DNA of 64,000 nt from Aeromicrobium piscarium (lineage in GTDB: Bacteria > Actinomycetota > Actinomycetes > Propionibacteriales > Nocardioidaceae): positions 1 to 64,000 of the forward strand of contig NZ_VLNT01000014.1 of NCBI RefSeq assembly GCF_007421815.1. The letters run 5' to 3'. The first letter of the stretch is position 1. Each line of letters starts with the position of its first letter. Positions 1-8,905 of the stretch are shown in pieces. The notes beneath the pieces were generated by a model, which was not told where the DNA came from, did not search any database, and saw nothing but the letters and a program-made list of their open reading frames with translations. Both the position numbers and the translations under genes were made by a program.

Positions 1-18
1 CGTCTGGTGAGTGCACAC

Positions 19-103
19 GAGCCCCGCAGCGGATCGACCGACAGATCCCGTTAAAGACCCTCAGTCAGTCAGTCGCTGAGTCAGGACGACCGCTGCGGGG
101 CTC
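19..103. repeat. Inverted repeat downstream of the mutarotase gene
   Basis: Two perfect 14-bp arms (GAGCCCCGCAGCGG at 19-32 and its complement at 90-103) flank 57 nt that include a short tandem run of CAGT units at 62-74. The repeat lies just past the stop codon of the leftward carbohydrate operon. A stem-loop terminator or a member of the intergenic repeat families found elsewhere in this window are both possible. No gene is visible in positions 1-119. Confidence 0.5.
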
Positions 104-119
104 ACCCACATCATCACTG

Positions 120-563
120 TCAGTCGCCGGGGTGGAGATCGGGCCAGACGCCCTTGGTGAGCAGGAAGCAGCCATAGGGGCGGGTCTCACCCGTCGCCAC
201 CACGAGACGCACCGAACGCGCGACCTCGTAGAAGTCCAGGCGATGGATGGGCGCAGCCCCGACCTGTCGTCCTTCGGCGACGGCGACCGTCTCGACCGCG
301 TCCTGAGCCACGACCCGCCGATCCTCACCCGGTGTGCCGATCATGTAGCGCAGCGGCGACGTGAGGAACTGGTCCAGTGGCATCACCGAGGTGATCGCAC
401 GGATCGCCTCGGTGGAGTCCACACCGTCGAGCCGGACGACCTCGGCACCGGCGGCGTACGCGGGATAGTTGGTGTCCACCACGGCCAGCTCGTCACCATG
501 TCCCATCCGCGCTAGCGCGTAGAGCAGCTCCGGTCCCAACAGCGGGTTGACGCCCTTCAGCAT
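120..563 (-). CDS. RbsD/FucU-family sugar mutarotase
   Basis: A 147-residue protein of the RbsD/FucU family, which interconverts anomers of L-fucose, ribose or related sugars in the cytoplasm. The N-terminus (MLKGVNPLLGPELL) and the following MGHGDEL segment carrying the family histidine are typical. The C-terminal TGETRPYG segment is closer to FucU than to RbsD. Length matches the family (about 140). The ATG at 563 is chosen because MLKG is the conserved family start; upstream residues in this frame lie inside the neighbouring glycosidase gene. It is the last gene of a leftward operon and starts 2 bp after the glycosidase stop codon, so the two are probably co-translated. Fucose-type specificity is inferred and not proven. 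Confidence 0.85.
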   Translation of the reverse strand: MLKGVNPLLGPELLYALARMGHGDELAVVDTNYPAYAAGAEVVRLDGVDSTEAIRAITSVMPLDQFLTSPLRYMIGTPGEDRRVVAQDAVETVAVAEGRQVGAAPIHRLDFYEVARSVRLVVATGETRPYGCFLLTKGVWPDLHPGD

Positions 564-565
564 GG

Positions 566-3268
566 TCAGTCCTTCCGATGTGTGGCAGACGAGGCCTCGA
601 CAGGTACGAGCAGCGGCACCGCACCGAGCCCGCTCGGCGCGAGACCGTCCCCTTGTTGGCCAGTGCCCCGGTAGTACGCATTCGCAGCCGACGAGGCCAC
701 CCGGATCTCGATCAGGTTCTCTCCGGGTCGCAATACGGCCTCGGGGATCGGCACCCTGCCAGGAGCCCACGGCAGCTCTCTTAGATCGACGCCGTTCACG
801 CTCACGCCGGCCGAACCGTGGACGACGGGCAGCACCAGCTCCCAGGAGCGGTCGGTCTCGGCGAGGGTCACCCGCATGCGATAGGTGCCGATACCCGAGA
901 AGGTCTCGAAGCCCTGAGTCTCCCAGCCCCGGGCCGGGTCGACAGGCACCTCGACACCCTCGATCTCCACCGTCCACCCGTCGACGAGGAACCGTCGAGA
1001 CGGAGCGGCCTCCCCTGTCCGCAAGATCTCCACCAGGAGCACCTCGCCCGGCGCCAGCTCGACGCTGAAGGACTCGCCGATGTCCCGCCAGCCCTCGACG
1101 CTGCCGGTGCGCGGGTCCCAGCACCGGACACGACTGCGCAGGGTGCCAGGACGCACGACGACGGGCCGCGGATGCTCCGCGTCGTTGAAGGCCATCACCC
1201 GCGTACTGCTCCGGCGCACCCAGAGCTGACCCTCGACACCGCTCTCGTCATCGATCCGCGGCCCCGGCGGGATCGCCTCGAACACCCGCGGCCGCACCGC
1301 CGAGGCCCAGTCGGGCTGCTCCTCCCACGCGGTCCACGAGGAGCTCTCACGCACCGCTGCGACACGCTCGACGATGACGGCATCGTGCCCGGCGGTCTGG
1401 GTGGCCCGCGGGGTGACGCCCGTCGAGAACACGCGGCCCCCGGCGGCGACGAACTCCTCGAGCACCTCCAGGACCCGTTCGTCGCGGAGGACCTCCACGC
1501 CGGGCAGGACGAGCACCCGGTACTCGCGCCCGTGCGGCAGGTGCAGGCGCCCATCGGCCACGGCAGCCGCGCGCAGATCGCGCTCGTCGATCAGGTGGTA
1601 GTCGACGCTGTCGCGGGCGAGGTGCTCGGTCCAGAAGGCCGTCTGCTCGCCGAACTCGTGTTCCGGCCCGCCGTACCAGGCCGTGCGCAGGGGATAGAGC
1701 ACCGCGACCTCATCGAGGGGCTCCGCGCCGTCGAGGAAGACCGAGACCCGGGCGGTCTCCTCCGCGTAGGCCCGGTGGTAGCCGAACCACGGCTCGAAGT
1801 TCACGCCCGGCGCGAAGTCGAAGCGCGGATTGGTGAACATCTCCTCACGCTCGTGGCCGTCGGTGAGCCAGTAGGCGTGCATGAGGATCTGCCGCGCGCC
1901 GAAGGCGAAATGCCGCAGGGTCTGCGAGCGGAGCTGGGCGAGGGTCAGCTCCCACCAGCCGGCGGCGAAGTGCGAACCCGGGACGACGCGCCCGAAATAC
2001 TGCTCGACGATGCACCCGGAACGCCCGTTGCTCCGCGCGACCGAGTCGCCGAACTTGGCGGGCAGCTGCGGGTACTCGTTGCGCGCGTCGACCGCGGTGA
2101 TCTGGCGCCACGCGTCGAGACCGAAGTAGTCGAGCCCGAAGTTGGTCCGTGGATCGTCGGCGATGATCGTGCCGGTCGGATCCCAGGACGAGACGTGCGC
2201 GAGCACTTCGTGTCCCGTCAGCAGCACCCCGTGCTCCTCGCACCAGCGCCGGAGCGTGCCGAAGAAGGAGTTCACGGCACGCGCGGAGTAGCGCTCGAAG
2301 AACTCCGTGCGCAGCGCCGCGGTCGCCTCGCCGACATCTGCCGCGAGCGAGGCGAGCATCGCCGGCCAGCGCTCACCCACCTCGCCGGCCAGCTCCGCGT
2401 AGAAGCCCTCGTCGTACATCAGCGTCGCCGCGATGACGCCGGGATTCTGGTCCCACGTGAAGAAGCAGGCGTGCGGCTGGTCGAAGAAGACGTACTGGAC
2501 GGTGGAGCCCAGGTGCTCGCCGAAAGCGCGCGCGTAGGGGTCGTAGCCGACCTCCGTGAAACGCTCGGCAGCCGCGGGATCGAGGTAGTTGATCATCCGG
2601 CTGCTCGCGCACCGCGCGCTCACGAAGAAGACGATCTCCGCGTCATCGCCGAGCGTCTCACCCTCCAGGTCGGCGGCGAGCTCGCAGCCGTCCTCGGTCG
2701 CGGCCACGATCGTCGCGGCGGGGGTCGCCTCGCGCACCTCGTCGCCGTCCCGGACGACCGCGGCGACCAGCTTCCAGTCGTCCCAGAGCGGTGCGCCGCC
2801 CTCGAAGACCCAGTTCATCCCCGCGTCGAGCAGGTAGGCCACGTCCTGGGGCCGGATACCGTCGATGCGCCCCTCCGCGCGGCTCCCGGCGACCGGCACC
2901 GTGACATGGAACAGGTGCTGCTCTCGCAGGTGGTCGTGTCCGGCGACGACGCGTCCGCCCGCGTGTCCGCTGAGCCAGTTGTACTCGTCGTAGATCCCCA
3001 CGACCATGTCCTGCCGGGCGGCCTCGTCGGCGGCCAGACGGCACAGTCGCAGGTACTCCTCGGACAGGTACTCCTCCAGCGGGAAGGACATCCGCGTCTG
3101 GATCTGGAAGGACTGGTAGCCGGCCTCGCGCATGTCGCGAACCTGGACGGCGATCTCCTCCGGCGTCGGGAGGCGATGCCAGAACCAGTACGCCGCCGGA
3201 GCGTTGTACGGCCCGGGAGCGGCGAACTCCTCGACGCTCCCGGTGGAGACGACCCTCGTCTCAGGCAC
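566..3268 (-). CDS. GH106-like glycoside hydrolase (alpha-L-rhamnosidase type)
   Basis: A 900-residue protein with the architecture of family GH106 alpha-L-rhamnosidases. An N-terminal TIM-barrel-like catalytic part begins with a YWFWHRLPTPEEI segment (around residues 27-39). A long middle region follows, containing HEVLAHVSSWDP and a DYFGLDAWRQI stretch. A C-terminal beta-sandwich resembles the GH2 sugar-binding domain (GIGTYRMRVTL, then GENLIEIRV). No signal peptide is seen, so the substrate would be an imported glycoside. The GTG start at 3268 overlaps the stop of the upstream permease by 8 bp, which suggests translational coupling. The assignment rests on overall pattern; a related unclassified glycosidase family is possible, and I do not name catalytic residues. 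Confidence 0.65.
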   Translation of the reverse strand: MPETRVVSTGSVEEFAAPGPYNAPAAYWFWHRLPTPEEIAVQVRDMREAGYQSFQIQTRMSFPLEEYLSEEYLRLCRLAADEAARQDMVVGIYDEYNWLSGHAGGRVVAGHDHLREQHLFHVTVPVAGSRAEGRIDGIRPQDVAYLLDAGMNWVFEGGAPLWDDWKLVAAVVRDGDEVREATPAATIVAATEDGCELAADLEGETLGDDAEIVFFVSARCASSRMINYLDPAAAERFTEVGYDPYARAFGEHLGSTVQYVFFDQPHACFFTWDQNPGVIAATLMYDEGFYAELAGEVGERWPAMLASLAADVGEATAALRTEFFERYSARAVNSFFGTLRRWCEEHGVLLTGHEVLAHVSSWDPTGTIIADDPRTNFGLDYFGLDAWRQITAVDARNEYPQLPAKFGDSVARSNGRSGCIVEQYFGRVVPGSHFAAGWWELTLAQLRSQTLRHFAFGARQILMHAYWLTDGHEREEMFTNPRFDFAPGVNFEPWFGYHRAYAEETARVSVFLDGAEPLDEVAVLYPLRTAWYGGPEHEFGEQTAFWTEHLARDSVDYHLIDERDLRAAAVADGRLHLPHGREYRVLVLPGVEVLRDERVLEVLEEFVAAGGRVFSTGVTPRATQTAGHDAVIVERVAAVRESSSWTAWEEQPDWASAVRPRVFEAIPPGPRIDDESGVEGQLWVRRSSTRVMAFNDAEHPRPVVVRPGTLRSRVRCWDPRTGSVEGWRDIGESFSVELAPGEVLLVEILRTGEAAPSRRFLVDGWTVEIEGVEVPVDPARGWETQGFETFSGIGTYRMRVTLAETDRSWELVLPVVHGSAGVSVNGVDLRELPWAPGRVPIPEAVLRPGENLIEIRVASSAANAYYRGTGQQGDGLAPSGLGAVPLLVPVEASSATHRKD

Positions 3269-4772
3269 GGACGGACCGCTCCTTCGTCACCGCCGAGTAG
3301 TCCGGCTTCGGGTCCTGCTTGAATACGAAGGTCACGATCGCATACAACGCCGATCCGACGACCATCGCGATCACGACCCCGATATTGCTCGCCCCGAGTA
3401 CGCCGTTCCGCTGCTCCTCGGTGAGCAGGAAGCCCACGACCCGAGCGATATAGGGATCGCCGGAGGTGACGAGTCCGAGGCCGAGCACCGTGGCGACGAC
3501 GAGCGACAGGAGCGCCGTCCAGCGCCCGGAGCGGCCACCCTGGCCCGCGGGCAGCGCCATGTCGACATTCCAGTTCATCCGGCGCTGGCGGATGAAGTCG
3601 ACGAGCTGGATGCCGCCCAGGGTCCCCATCGCGACGGCGATCAGGGCGAGGAAGGCCTGGAAGGTCGCCAGGAAGGACGTGGAGATGAACAGCAGGTAGA
3701 AGGCACCGGCGGCGATGATGACACCGTTGATGATCGTGATGATCACGCGGCTGCCCGGCACGCCCACCGCCATCAGCGCGAGCCCCGAGGAGTAGATGCC
3801 GGTCATCGCCGCGGAGATCAGCGAGATCACGATGACGATGCTGAACGGCACGAAGAACCACGTCGGCAACAGGACGGTGAGCGCGGCGATCGGGTCGATG
3901 GCCGCCTGGCCGCCGAGATCGGGATTGGAGCCGGCGAGCAGAATGCCGAGGATCAGCAGCACCGTGACGGGCAGCGCGATGCCGAGCGTGGTCCAGCCGA
4001 TGACTCCACGGGCCGGGGTCTCGCGCGGCAGGTAGCGGGCGAAGTCGCCACCGTAGTTGAGCATGCCGAGGCCGACCATCGTCATGGCCATGACGATGCC
4101 GCCGACGAAGGCAAGCGCCGATCCTGAGGGATTGTCGCCGAGGCGGTCCCAGTGGATGTGCGGGACGATCATCGCGATGAAGACCAGTGTCATGACGCCG
4201 GTGAGCGCCGCGATCCACTGCTCGGCCTTCATGATGACGGCGTGACCGGCGACGGCGAACCACATCGTCAGGACGAGGACGATCACGAACCACACGAGGA
4301 TCAGCCACGAGACGGGGCGGCCGGCGGCCGTGGCGAACTGGTCGGGCCACAGCCGGGCGAAGATATTCGCGCCGGTGGTGGAGGCCAGGGTGATGATCGT
4401 GACCTTCCAGCCGATATTGGACAGATAGGCGAAGAAGGCGGGGATCTTGTTGCCCTCGTAGCCGAAGGCGAACCGGGTCTGGGTGAGGGTCGGCAGGCCG
4501 GTGCGCGGTCCGCCGACCGACAGGATGCCCACGAGGAAGGCCGAGACGGCGTAACCGATGGTGCCGGCGATGATGGCCTGCAGGGGGCTGAGACCGAGGC
4601 CGAAGACGTAGATGCCGTAACCGATGCCCATGATGGAGACATTCCAGGCGAACCACACGGCGAAGAGTCCTGCGGACTTCCCGCGGCGTTCCTCGAGCGG
4701 CACCGGGTTGACGCCGTTGAGCTCAGGCCCCTTCTGAGCGGCGACCGGCTGCTCGTGAGCTTCGTTCGACAT
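3261..4772 (-). CDS. NCS1-family (purine-cytosine permease-like) transporter
   Basis: A 503-residue membrane protein with about 12 hydrophobic segments, of the nucleobase:cation symporter-1 family (cytosine permease, allantoin, hydantoin and nucleoside carriers). The N-terminal motif GKSAGLFAVWFAWNVSIMG followed by GYGIYVFGLGLS is the family entry segment, and NYGGDFARYLPRETP in the middle is also typical. The ATG at 4772 is preferred over an upstream start at 4814 because GGAGGA lies 8 nt before it. It sits in one operon between a ribokinase and a GH106-like glycosidase. This suggests that its cargo is a glycoside or nucleoside rather than a free base. Family assignment is strong; substrate is unknown. 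Confidence 0.85.
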   Translation of the reverse strand: MSNEAHEQPVAAQKGPELNGVNPVPLEERRGKSAGLFAVWFAWNVSIMGIGYGIYVFGLGLSPLQAIIAGTIGYAVSAFLVGILSVGGPRTGLPTLTQTRFAFGYEGNKIPAFFAYLSNIGWKVTIITLASTTGANIFARLWPDQFATAAGRPVSWLILVWFVIVLVLTMWFAVAGHAVIMKAEQWIAALTGVMTLVFIAMIVPHIHWDRLGDNPSGSALAFVGGIVMAMTMVGLGMLNYGGDFARYLPRETPARGVIGWTTLGIALPVTVLLILGILLAGSNPDLGGQAAIDPIAALTVLLPTWFFVPFSIVIVISLISAAMTGIYSSGLALMAVGVPGSRVIITIINGVIIAAGAFYLLFISTSFLATFQAFLALIAVAMGTLGGIQLVDFIRQRRMNWNVDMALPAGQGGRSGRWTALLSLVVATVLGLGLVTSGDPYIARVVGFLLTEEQRNGVLGASNIGVVIAMVVGSALYAIVTFVFKQDPKPDYSAVTKERSVRA

Positions 4773-4835
4773 GCTGTGTTCCTCCGTTGTTCCGGCGCGA
4801 CATCCTCGGCGCACCCTGGCTGTGAGCGGCGACGC

Positions 4836-5747
4836 TCAGACCGGGATCGGTCCGAGCCGCGCGAGATCGTCGTCGCCGCGGAAGGCGCCCTGCGCGCCTC
4901 GGTAGCCCACCGCGATGCTGGCGGCGTGGACGGCCCACGCCACGGAGTCGGTGAAGGACGCTCCGTTGCCGAGCGCGACGCCCAGCGCACCGCAGAAAGT
5001 ATCTCCCGAACCCACGGTGTCGACGGCCGTCACCCTCGGGGCCTGGATGTGCACGATCTCAGCGTCCGAGCGTGCCAGCGCACCATCGGCACCGAGCGTC
5101 ACGCAGGCCTCGATGTGCTCGGGCAGCCGGGCGAGCAGCGCGCGGCAGTCCTCGATCCCCTCCGGCTCGGGGGCATCGAGCAGCGCGGCGAGCTCGTGCT
5201 GGTTCGGCACGAGCACGTCGACGGCATCGAGGAGATCGAGGGCGATCGGACGCGAGGGGGCGGGGTTGAGCACGACTGTCCCCCCTTCGTCCTTGGCTCG
5301 CCGAGCGGCCTCGGTCACCACGTCCGTCGGGACCTCCTGCTGGAGCAGCAGCACGCCCCCGGGGCCATCGAGCAGAGCCGCCGGGAGATGGGCCGGGGCG
5401 AGACGCGCGTTCGCACCGGGGCTCACGACGATCATGTTCTCCGCGGCATCGTCGACGAGGATGAAGGCGGCTCCCGTGGGGACATCCTCGAGGGTGACGA
5501 GGCCCGAGACGCCGACCTCCGCCTCCACCAGCTCGGACCGGACATCCGCACCGTCGACGCCGATGGCGCCGACGAAGCAGGTCACGGCACCGAGCCGTGC
5601 GGCGGCGACGGCCTGGTTGGCGCCCTTGCCACCCAGGGTCTGCGCGAGGTCCCCGCCGAGCAGGGTCTCACCGGGTCGCGGGAACTGCGAGACGGCGACG
5701 GTCGCGTCTCTGTTCACCGAGCCCACGACGGTGACCTGCGGTCGCAT
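4836..5747 (-). CDS. rbsK: Ribokinase (PfkB family sugar kinase)
   Basis: A 303-residue PfkB-family kinase closest to ribokinase, which phosphorylates ribose or deoxyribose at C5 with ATP. Signature one, GGKGANQA, lies at residues 39-46. The ATP-site signature DTVGSGD is at 243-249, with Asp249 the expected catalytic base; VGSGD replaces the commoner AAGD/GAGD but keeps the anion hole. ATG at 5747 is chosen over TTG at 5759 because a GGAG sits 6 nt upstream and the protein then begins at MRPQVTVVGSVN, as in other ribokinases. It is first gene of the leftward operon, 63 bp before the NCS1 permease, facing the LacI gene. Another pentose or furanose sugar as substrate is possible. Confidence 0.85.
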   Translation of the reverse strand: MRPQVTVVGSVNRDATVAVSQFPRPGETLLGGDLAQTLGGKGANQAVAAARLGAVTCFVGAIGVDGADVRSELVEAEVGVSGLVTLEDVPTGAAFILVDDAAENMIVVSPGANARLAPAHLPAALLDGPGGVLLLQQEVPTDVVTEAARRAKDEGGTVVLNPAPSRPIALDLLDAVDVLVPNQHELAALLDAPEPEGIEDCRALLARLPEHIEACVTLGADGALARSDAEIVHIQAPRVTAVDTVGSGDTFCGALGVALGNGASFTDSVAWAVHAASIAVGYRGAQGAFRGDDDLARLGPIPV

Positions 5748-5762
5748 CGGCGACTCCAATCT

Positions 5763-5792
5763 GGGAGATCGTTTTCCCGATAATCGATTTGC
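5763..5792. promoter_or_regulatory. Candidate LacI-type operator between rbsK and lacI
   Basis: The 143-bp divergent spacer contains AATCGATT (5782-5789), a palindrome with the central CG typical of LacI-family operators. Next to it is GGGAGATCGTTTTCCC (5763-5778), an imperfect inverted repeat. Both lie 15-45 bp upstream of the rbsK start, where a bound repressor would block the leftward operon. The link to the adjacent regulator is inferred from position only. Confidence 0.45.
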
Positions 5793-5890
5793 CCATGGTG
5801 ACCCACGTCGCTTTTCTCGTCAACCCCCGGTGTCGGCGCACGGAGCTTGCGATAGCCTCGGGTCCCGTCCGTCGATGAGAGGAAGACCCT

Positions 5891-6892
5891 GTGAACAGGC
5901 AGCGCGTCCGCCTCATCGATGTGGCCGAGGCCGCAGGCGTGTCCCGGGCGACCGCCTCACGGGTGCTCTCGGGATCTCCCCGCCACGTCGATCCGGTACT
6001 CGCCGAACGGGTCTGGGCGGTCGCCCGCCGCATCGGCTACCGTCCGCACGTGTCAGCGCGTGCCCTGCGTACCGGTCAGACCGGCACCATCGGCATCGTG
6101 GTCCCGACCCTCACCAATCCGTACTTCGTCGCCCTGGCCGAGGCCTTCGCTGGCGAGTCCCGCGATCGCGGCGCCGATCTCCTCATCGCCGACTCCCGCA
6201 ACGACGTGGAGTCCGAGGCGGCTCATCTTCGCCGCCTCACCGACGGCCGCGTCGATGCCATCGCGATCGTCCCCGTCTCCTATGAGGACTCCGGCGCCGC
6301 GCTCGTCGAAGCCCGCGATGCCGTGCCACTCGCTCAGGTGGATCGCCGTACCCGCGACGGGAACACGGCCGCGATCGTGCTCGACAACATCACGGGGGTG
6401 CGACTGCTGATCGAGCATCTGCGCGAGGCGGGACGCGAGCGCATCGCCTATGTCGGCGCGGAGACCGCGTCGTCATCGGGAGCCGAACGCCTCGCGGCAT
6501 TCACCGACATCGCCGGAGAGCATGCCCCGGTCACCGTGGTCTCGGAGTTCTCGACCTCGGCAGGACGCGAGGCCGCGCGGCACCTGCTCGACTCGACGAC
6601 GGATATCGACGCGATCGTCTGCGGCGCCGATGTGCTCGCTGTGGGGGTTCACTCGACCCTCCAGCGCAGCGGTGTCTCGCTCCCCGGCGATATCGCCCTG
6701 GTCAGCTTCGACGACTCCGAGCTGCTCGAACTGACCGACCCCCCGATCACCTCGCTGTCGCCCCCCGTCGGGGAGATCGCGCGTCGCACCACGGAGCTGC
6801 TGATGGGCGAGGGCGACGCCTGGCGCGAGCCCTCCGTCGAGCGACTCGTGCCCGGTCTCGCCATCCGCGAATCCACCCAGCCACACCGATAG
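5891..6892 (+). CDS. LacI-family transcriptional regulator
   Basis: A 333-residue LacI/GalR regulator. The N-terminal helix-turn-helix (VRLIDVAEAAGVSRATASRV, about residues 6-25) is followed by the hinge (RIGYRPHVSARALRTG) and a periplasmic-binding-protein-like effector domain starting TGTIGIVVPTLTNPYF. It ends with the usual LVSFDDSEL and TSLSPPVGEIARR segments. The GTG at 5891 has GAGAGGAAG upstream. It faces the ribokinase-permease-glycosidase-mutarotase operon and most likely represses it until a sugar from that pathway binds. The effector is unknown. Confidence 0.9.
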   Translation: MNRQRVRLIDVAEAAGVSRATASRVLSGSPRHVDPVLAERVWAVARRIGYRPHVSARALRTGQTGTIGIVVPTLTNPYFVALAEAFAGESRDRGADLLIADSRNDVESEAAHLRRLTDGRVDAIAIVPVSYEDSGAALVEARDAVPLAQVDRRTRDGNTAAIVLDNITGVRLLIEHLREAGRERIAYVGAETASSSGAERLAAFTDIAGEHAPVTVVSEFSTSAGREAARHLLDSTTDIDAIVCGADVLAVGVHSTLQRSGVSLPGDIALVSFDDSELLELTDPPITSLSPPVGEIARRTTELLMGEGDAWREPSVERLVPGLAIRESTQPHR

Positions 6893-7008
6893 CCGAGAGC
6901 GCACGAGGATGAGGTCCGGTGATCGAGCAGGAAGCTCGCTTCCAACGCGGCCTTAGTGCGCTGGCTCCAGCGCTCCGGTCATTACTCGAGATCACCTTTC
7001 CGTAAGTG

Positions 7009-7152
7009 TGGTCTCGATACGCGTCGGCCGTGGACGGCCTTTAGCTACTCGACCACCGAGGATCCAGTCCGGTGGTTGAGTAGGCCCTGGGGGCACCTCC
7101 CGCTTGCGGGGGAGGAACGAGGGCCGTATCGAAACCACCGGACGTGGCCTCG
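7009..7152. repeat. GGTGGTTGAGTAG-type actinobacterial intergenic repeats
   Basis: The 282-bp spacer between the convergent lacI and acyl-CoA synthetase genes holds several elements of a repeat type I know from many actinobacterial genomes. The clearest is CCGGTGGTTGAGTAGG (7069-7084) paired with GTATCGAAACCACCGG (7126-7141), enclosing an inner stem of CCTCCCGC and GCGGGGGAGG (about 7096-7114). Related fragments are GTGGTCTCGATAC (7009-7021) with CTACTCGACCACC (7045-7057), and GTGGCCTCGATAC near 7144-7156. A worn relative (GAGGTCCGGTGATCGAG) lies near 6910-6926. They could terminate transcription from both sides. Nothing else is seen in the spacer. Confidence 0.7.
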
Positions 7153-7174
7153 ATACCCTCCACCGAGGGTGCTC

Positions 7175-8818
7175 TCAGCCCTCGGCGTCACGGAGGACGT
7201 TGCGGCGGATCTTGCCGGTCGCCGTCTTGGGCAGCTGATCGACCACGTGCACCTCACGGGGGACCTTGTACGCCGCGAGCCGCTCCTTGACGAAGGCGCG
7301 CAGCTCCTCGGGATCGACGGTCGAGCCCGAGGCGGTCGAGACATAGGCGACGACCGACTCGCCCTGGTAGTCGTCGGGACGGCCCACGACCGCGGCCTCC
7401 AGCACGGCCGAATGCTCGTAGAGCGCGTCCTCGACCTCGCGCGGCCACACCTTGTAGCCCGAGACATTGATCTGGTCCTTCAACCGGTCGACGAGGTAGA
7501 CCCAGCCCGCCTCGTCGATGATCGCGACATCGCCGGTGCGCAGCCTCCCACCGGGCATCGTGGCGGCGGTGACCTCGGGCTTGTGCCAGTATCCGCTCAT
7601 CAGCTGCGGACCGATCAGCTCCAGCTCGCCCTGCTCACCCGGCGGCAACGGCTCACCCTGTTCATCGACCACCCGTGCCTCCATGTCGGGCAACGGGACG
7701 CCGATCGACAACGTGCCACTCGGCTCATGCACAGGGGCCTCGGCACCGAGGGGGACGGCGATGATCGCCGAGCTCGTCTCGGTCATGCCGTAGACATTGT
7801 GGATGTAGACGCCGAAACGGTCGACGAACTTACGCACGGTGGCGGGCGGGATGGGCGCCCCACCGGAGTAGACCGCGCGCATCGACGCGAAGTGCTCACG
7901 TCCCGCCCCCGGCACCTCCGACAATGCGTTGAAGGCGGTGATCGAGCCGACCATCGTCGTGACTCCGTGCTCGATGAAGGCCTCGAGCGCCACCTCCGGG
8001 CGGAAACGGTGGATGAACACCAGCAGGGTGTCGTGCACCAGTGCCATCGTCGCGTTCACGACCGCGCCAGTGATGTGGAAGAGCGGCGCGATCGCGAACA
8101 CCACGTCGCCGGGGCGCAGGTCGGTCCATCGCGCGTACGACACCGCGACCTGGAGCACGGCACCGTGGCTGTTCATCGCCCCTTTGGGCGGTCCGGTCGT
8201 GCCGGAGGTGTAGGTCAGCAGGGCGATGTCGTCGGCGGTGAGTGCGAGCGCGGGCACGCGGCGGCCCCGGTGCTCCTCGACGAGGGCCAGGAGATCGGCA
8301 TCGGCCACGGCCCGTTCACCCGGAGCGGCACCGAAGACGCGCTCGTCGTCGCGGCTCTGAAAGTCCCGTGGACTCGTGCTGATGACCCAGCCGACTGTCG
8401 TGCCGTCAGCGGCTGCCCGCGCGGCCTCGATCGTGTCGTCCTCGCAGATCAGGCCCACCGCCTCGGCATCCACGATCAGCCGACGCAGCTCCTCGCCGCG
8501 ATACATCGGATTGAGGATGAGGGCCGCGGCGCCGAGCTTCCAGAGAGCGAGCAGCACGAAGGCGTACTGCGGCACGTTCTGCAGGTAGACGCCAACATGC
8601 GAACCGCGCTCGACCCCGCGCTCGGCCAAGGCACTAGCGAGGGCTTCGGCGATCTCATCGACCTCGGCCACGGTGTAGCGGCCGTCGAAGTACGCGAGAG
8701 CCGGCGCCTCCGGCTGGCGCGCGACGCGGGCATTCCATGCCTCGACGAGCGTGCCGTGCTCTCGCTCGATGCTGGCTTCCAACCCTTGCGGGTACAACGA
8801 CAACCACCGGTGTTCCAT
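7175..8818 (-). CDS. AMP-dependent acyl-CoA synthetase/ligase
   Basis: A 547-residue ANL-superfamily enzyme that activates a carboxylic acid to acyl-AMP and then acyl-CoA. The P-loop motif LTYTSGTTGPPKGAM is at 201-215, followed by the A5 region YGMTETS, the A7/A8 hinge TGDVAIIDEAGWVYLVDRLKD and the A10 catalytic lysine motif PKTATGKIRR near the C-terminus. Size and motifs match medium/long-chain fatty acyl-CoA ligases. It is a single gene facing a TetR regulator across an 87-bp spacer carrying a near-perfect 18-bp palindrome, which suggests FadR-like acyl-CoA-responsive control. Chain-length preference, or use of an aromatic acid instead, cannot be read from the sequence. Confidence 0.9.
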   Translation of the reverse strand: MEHRWLSLYPQGLEASIEREHGTLVEAWNARVARQPEAPALAYFDGRYTVAEVDEIAEALASALAERGVERGSHVGVYLQNVPQYAFVLLALWKLGAAALILNPMYRGEELRRLIVDAEAVGLICEDDTIEAARAAADGTTVGWVISTSPRDFQSRDDERVFGAAPGERAVADADLLALVEEHRGRRVPALALTADDIALLTYTSGTTGPPKGAMNSHGAVLQVAVSYARWTDLRPGDVVFAIAPLFHITGAVVNATMALVHDTLLVFIHRFRPEVALEAFIEHGVTTMVGSITAFNALSEVPGAGREHFASMRAVYSGGAPIPPATVRKFVDRFGVYIHNVYGMTETSSAIIAVPLGAEAPVHEPSGTLSIGVPLPDMEARVVDEQGEPLPPGEQGELELIGPQLMSGYWHKPEVTAATMPGGRLRTGDVAIIDEAGWVYLVDRLKDQINVSGYKVWPREVEDALYEHSAVLEAAVVGRPDDYQGESVVAYVSTASGSTVDPEELRAFVKERLAAYKVPREVHVVDQLPKTATGKIRRNVLRDAEG

Positions 8819-8834
8819 CTGGCATTCCCTTCCG

Positions 8835-8852
8835 ACCGATCGATCGCTCGGT
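8835..8852. promoter_or_regulatory. Palindromic TetR operator
   Basis: ACCGATCGATCGCTCGGT is an 18-bp palindrome with one mismatched pair (positions 6/13). It lies 17-34 bp upstream of the acyl-CoA synthetase start and 53 bp before the divergent tetR start. ACCGA-N-CGATCG-N-TCGGT is of the kind bound by TetR regulators of fatty-acid genes in actinobacteria. A second palindrome, CACACGTGTG, lies at 8864-8873. Confidence 0.7.
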
Positions 8853-8905
8853 TAGAGTGTCGACACACGTGTGAGCTCTGTCAAGCCGGGAGGGAACGAG
8901 ACATC

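Noticed and set aside
818..3322. Long open frame of about 830 codons on the plus strand across the GH106-like gene
   Set aside because: It lies entirely antisense to a gene with recognisable domains, and its translation is low-complexity and rich in Arg, Gly and Pro, as expected of a high-GC shadow frame.
2815..4656. Open frame of about 610 codons on the minus strand across the NCS1 permease and GH106-like genes
   Set aside because: Alternative frame of two convincing genes; the translation is His/Arg-rich without any domain.
6956..8905. Plus-strand extension of the tetR reading frame upstream of 8906
   Set aside because: It is antisense to the acyl-CoA synthetase and crosses the operator; the TetR fold begins after ATG 8906.
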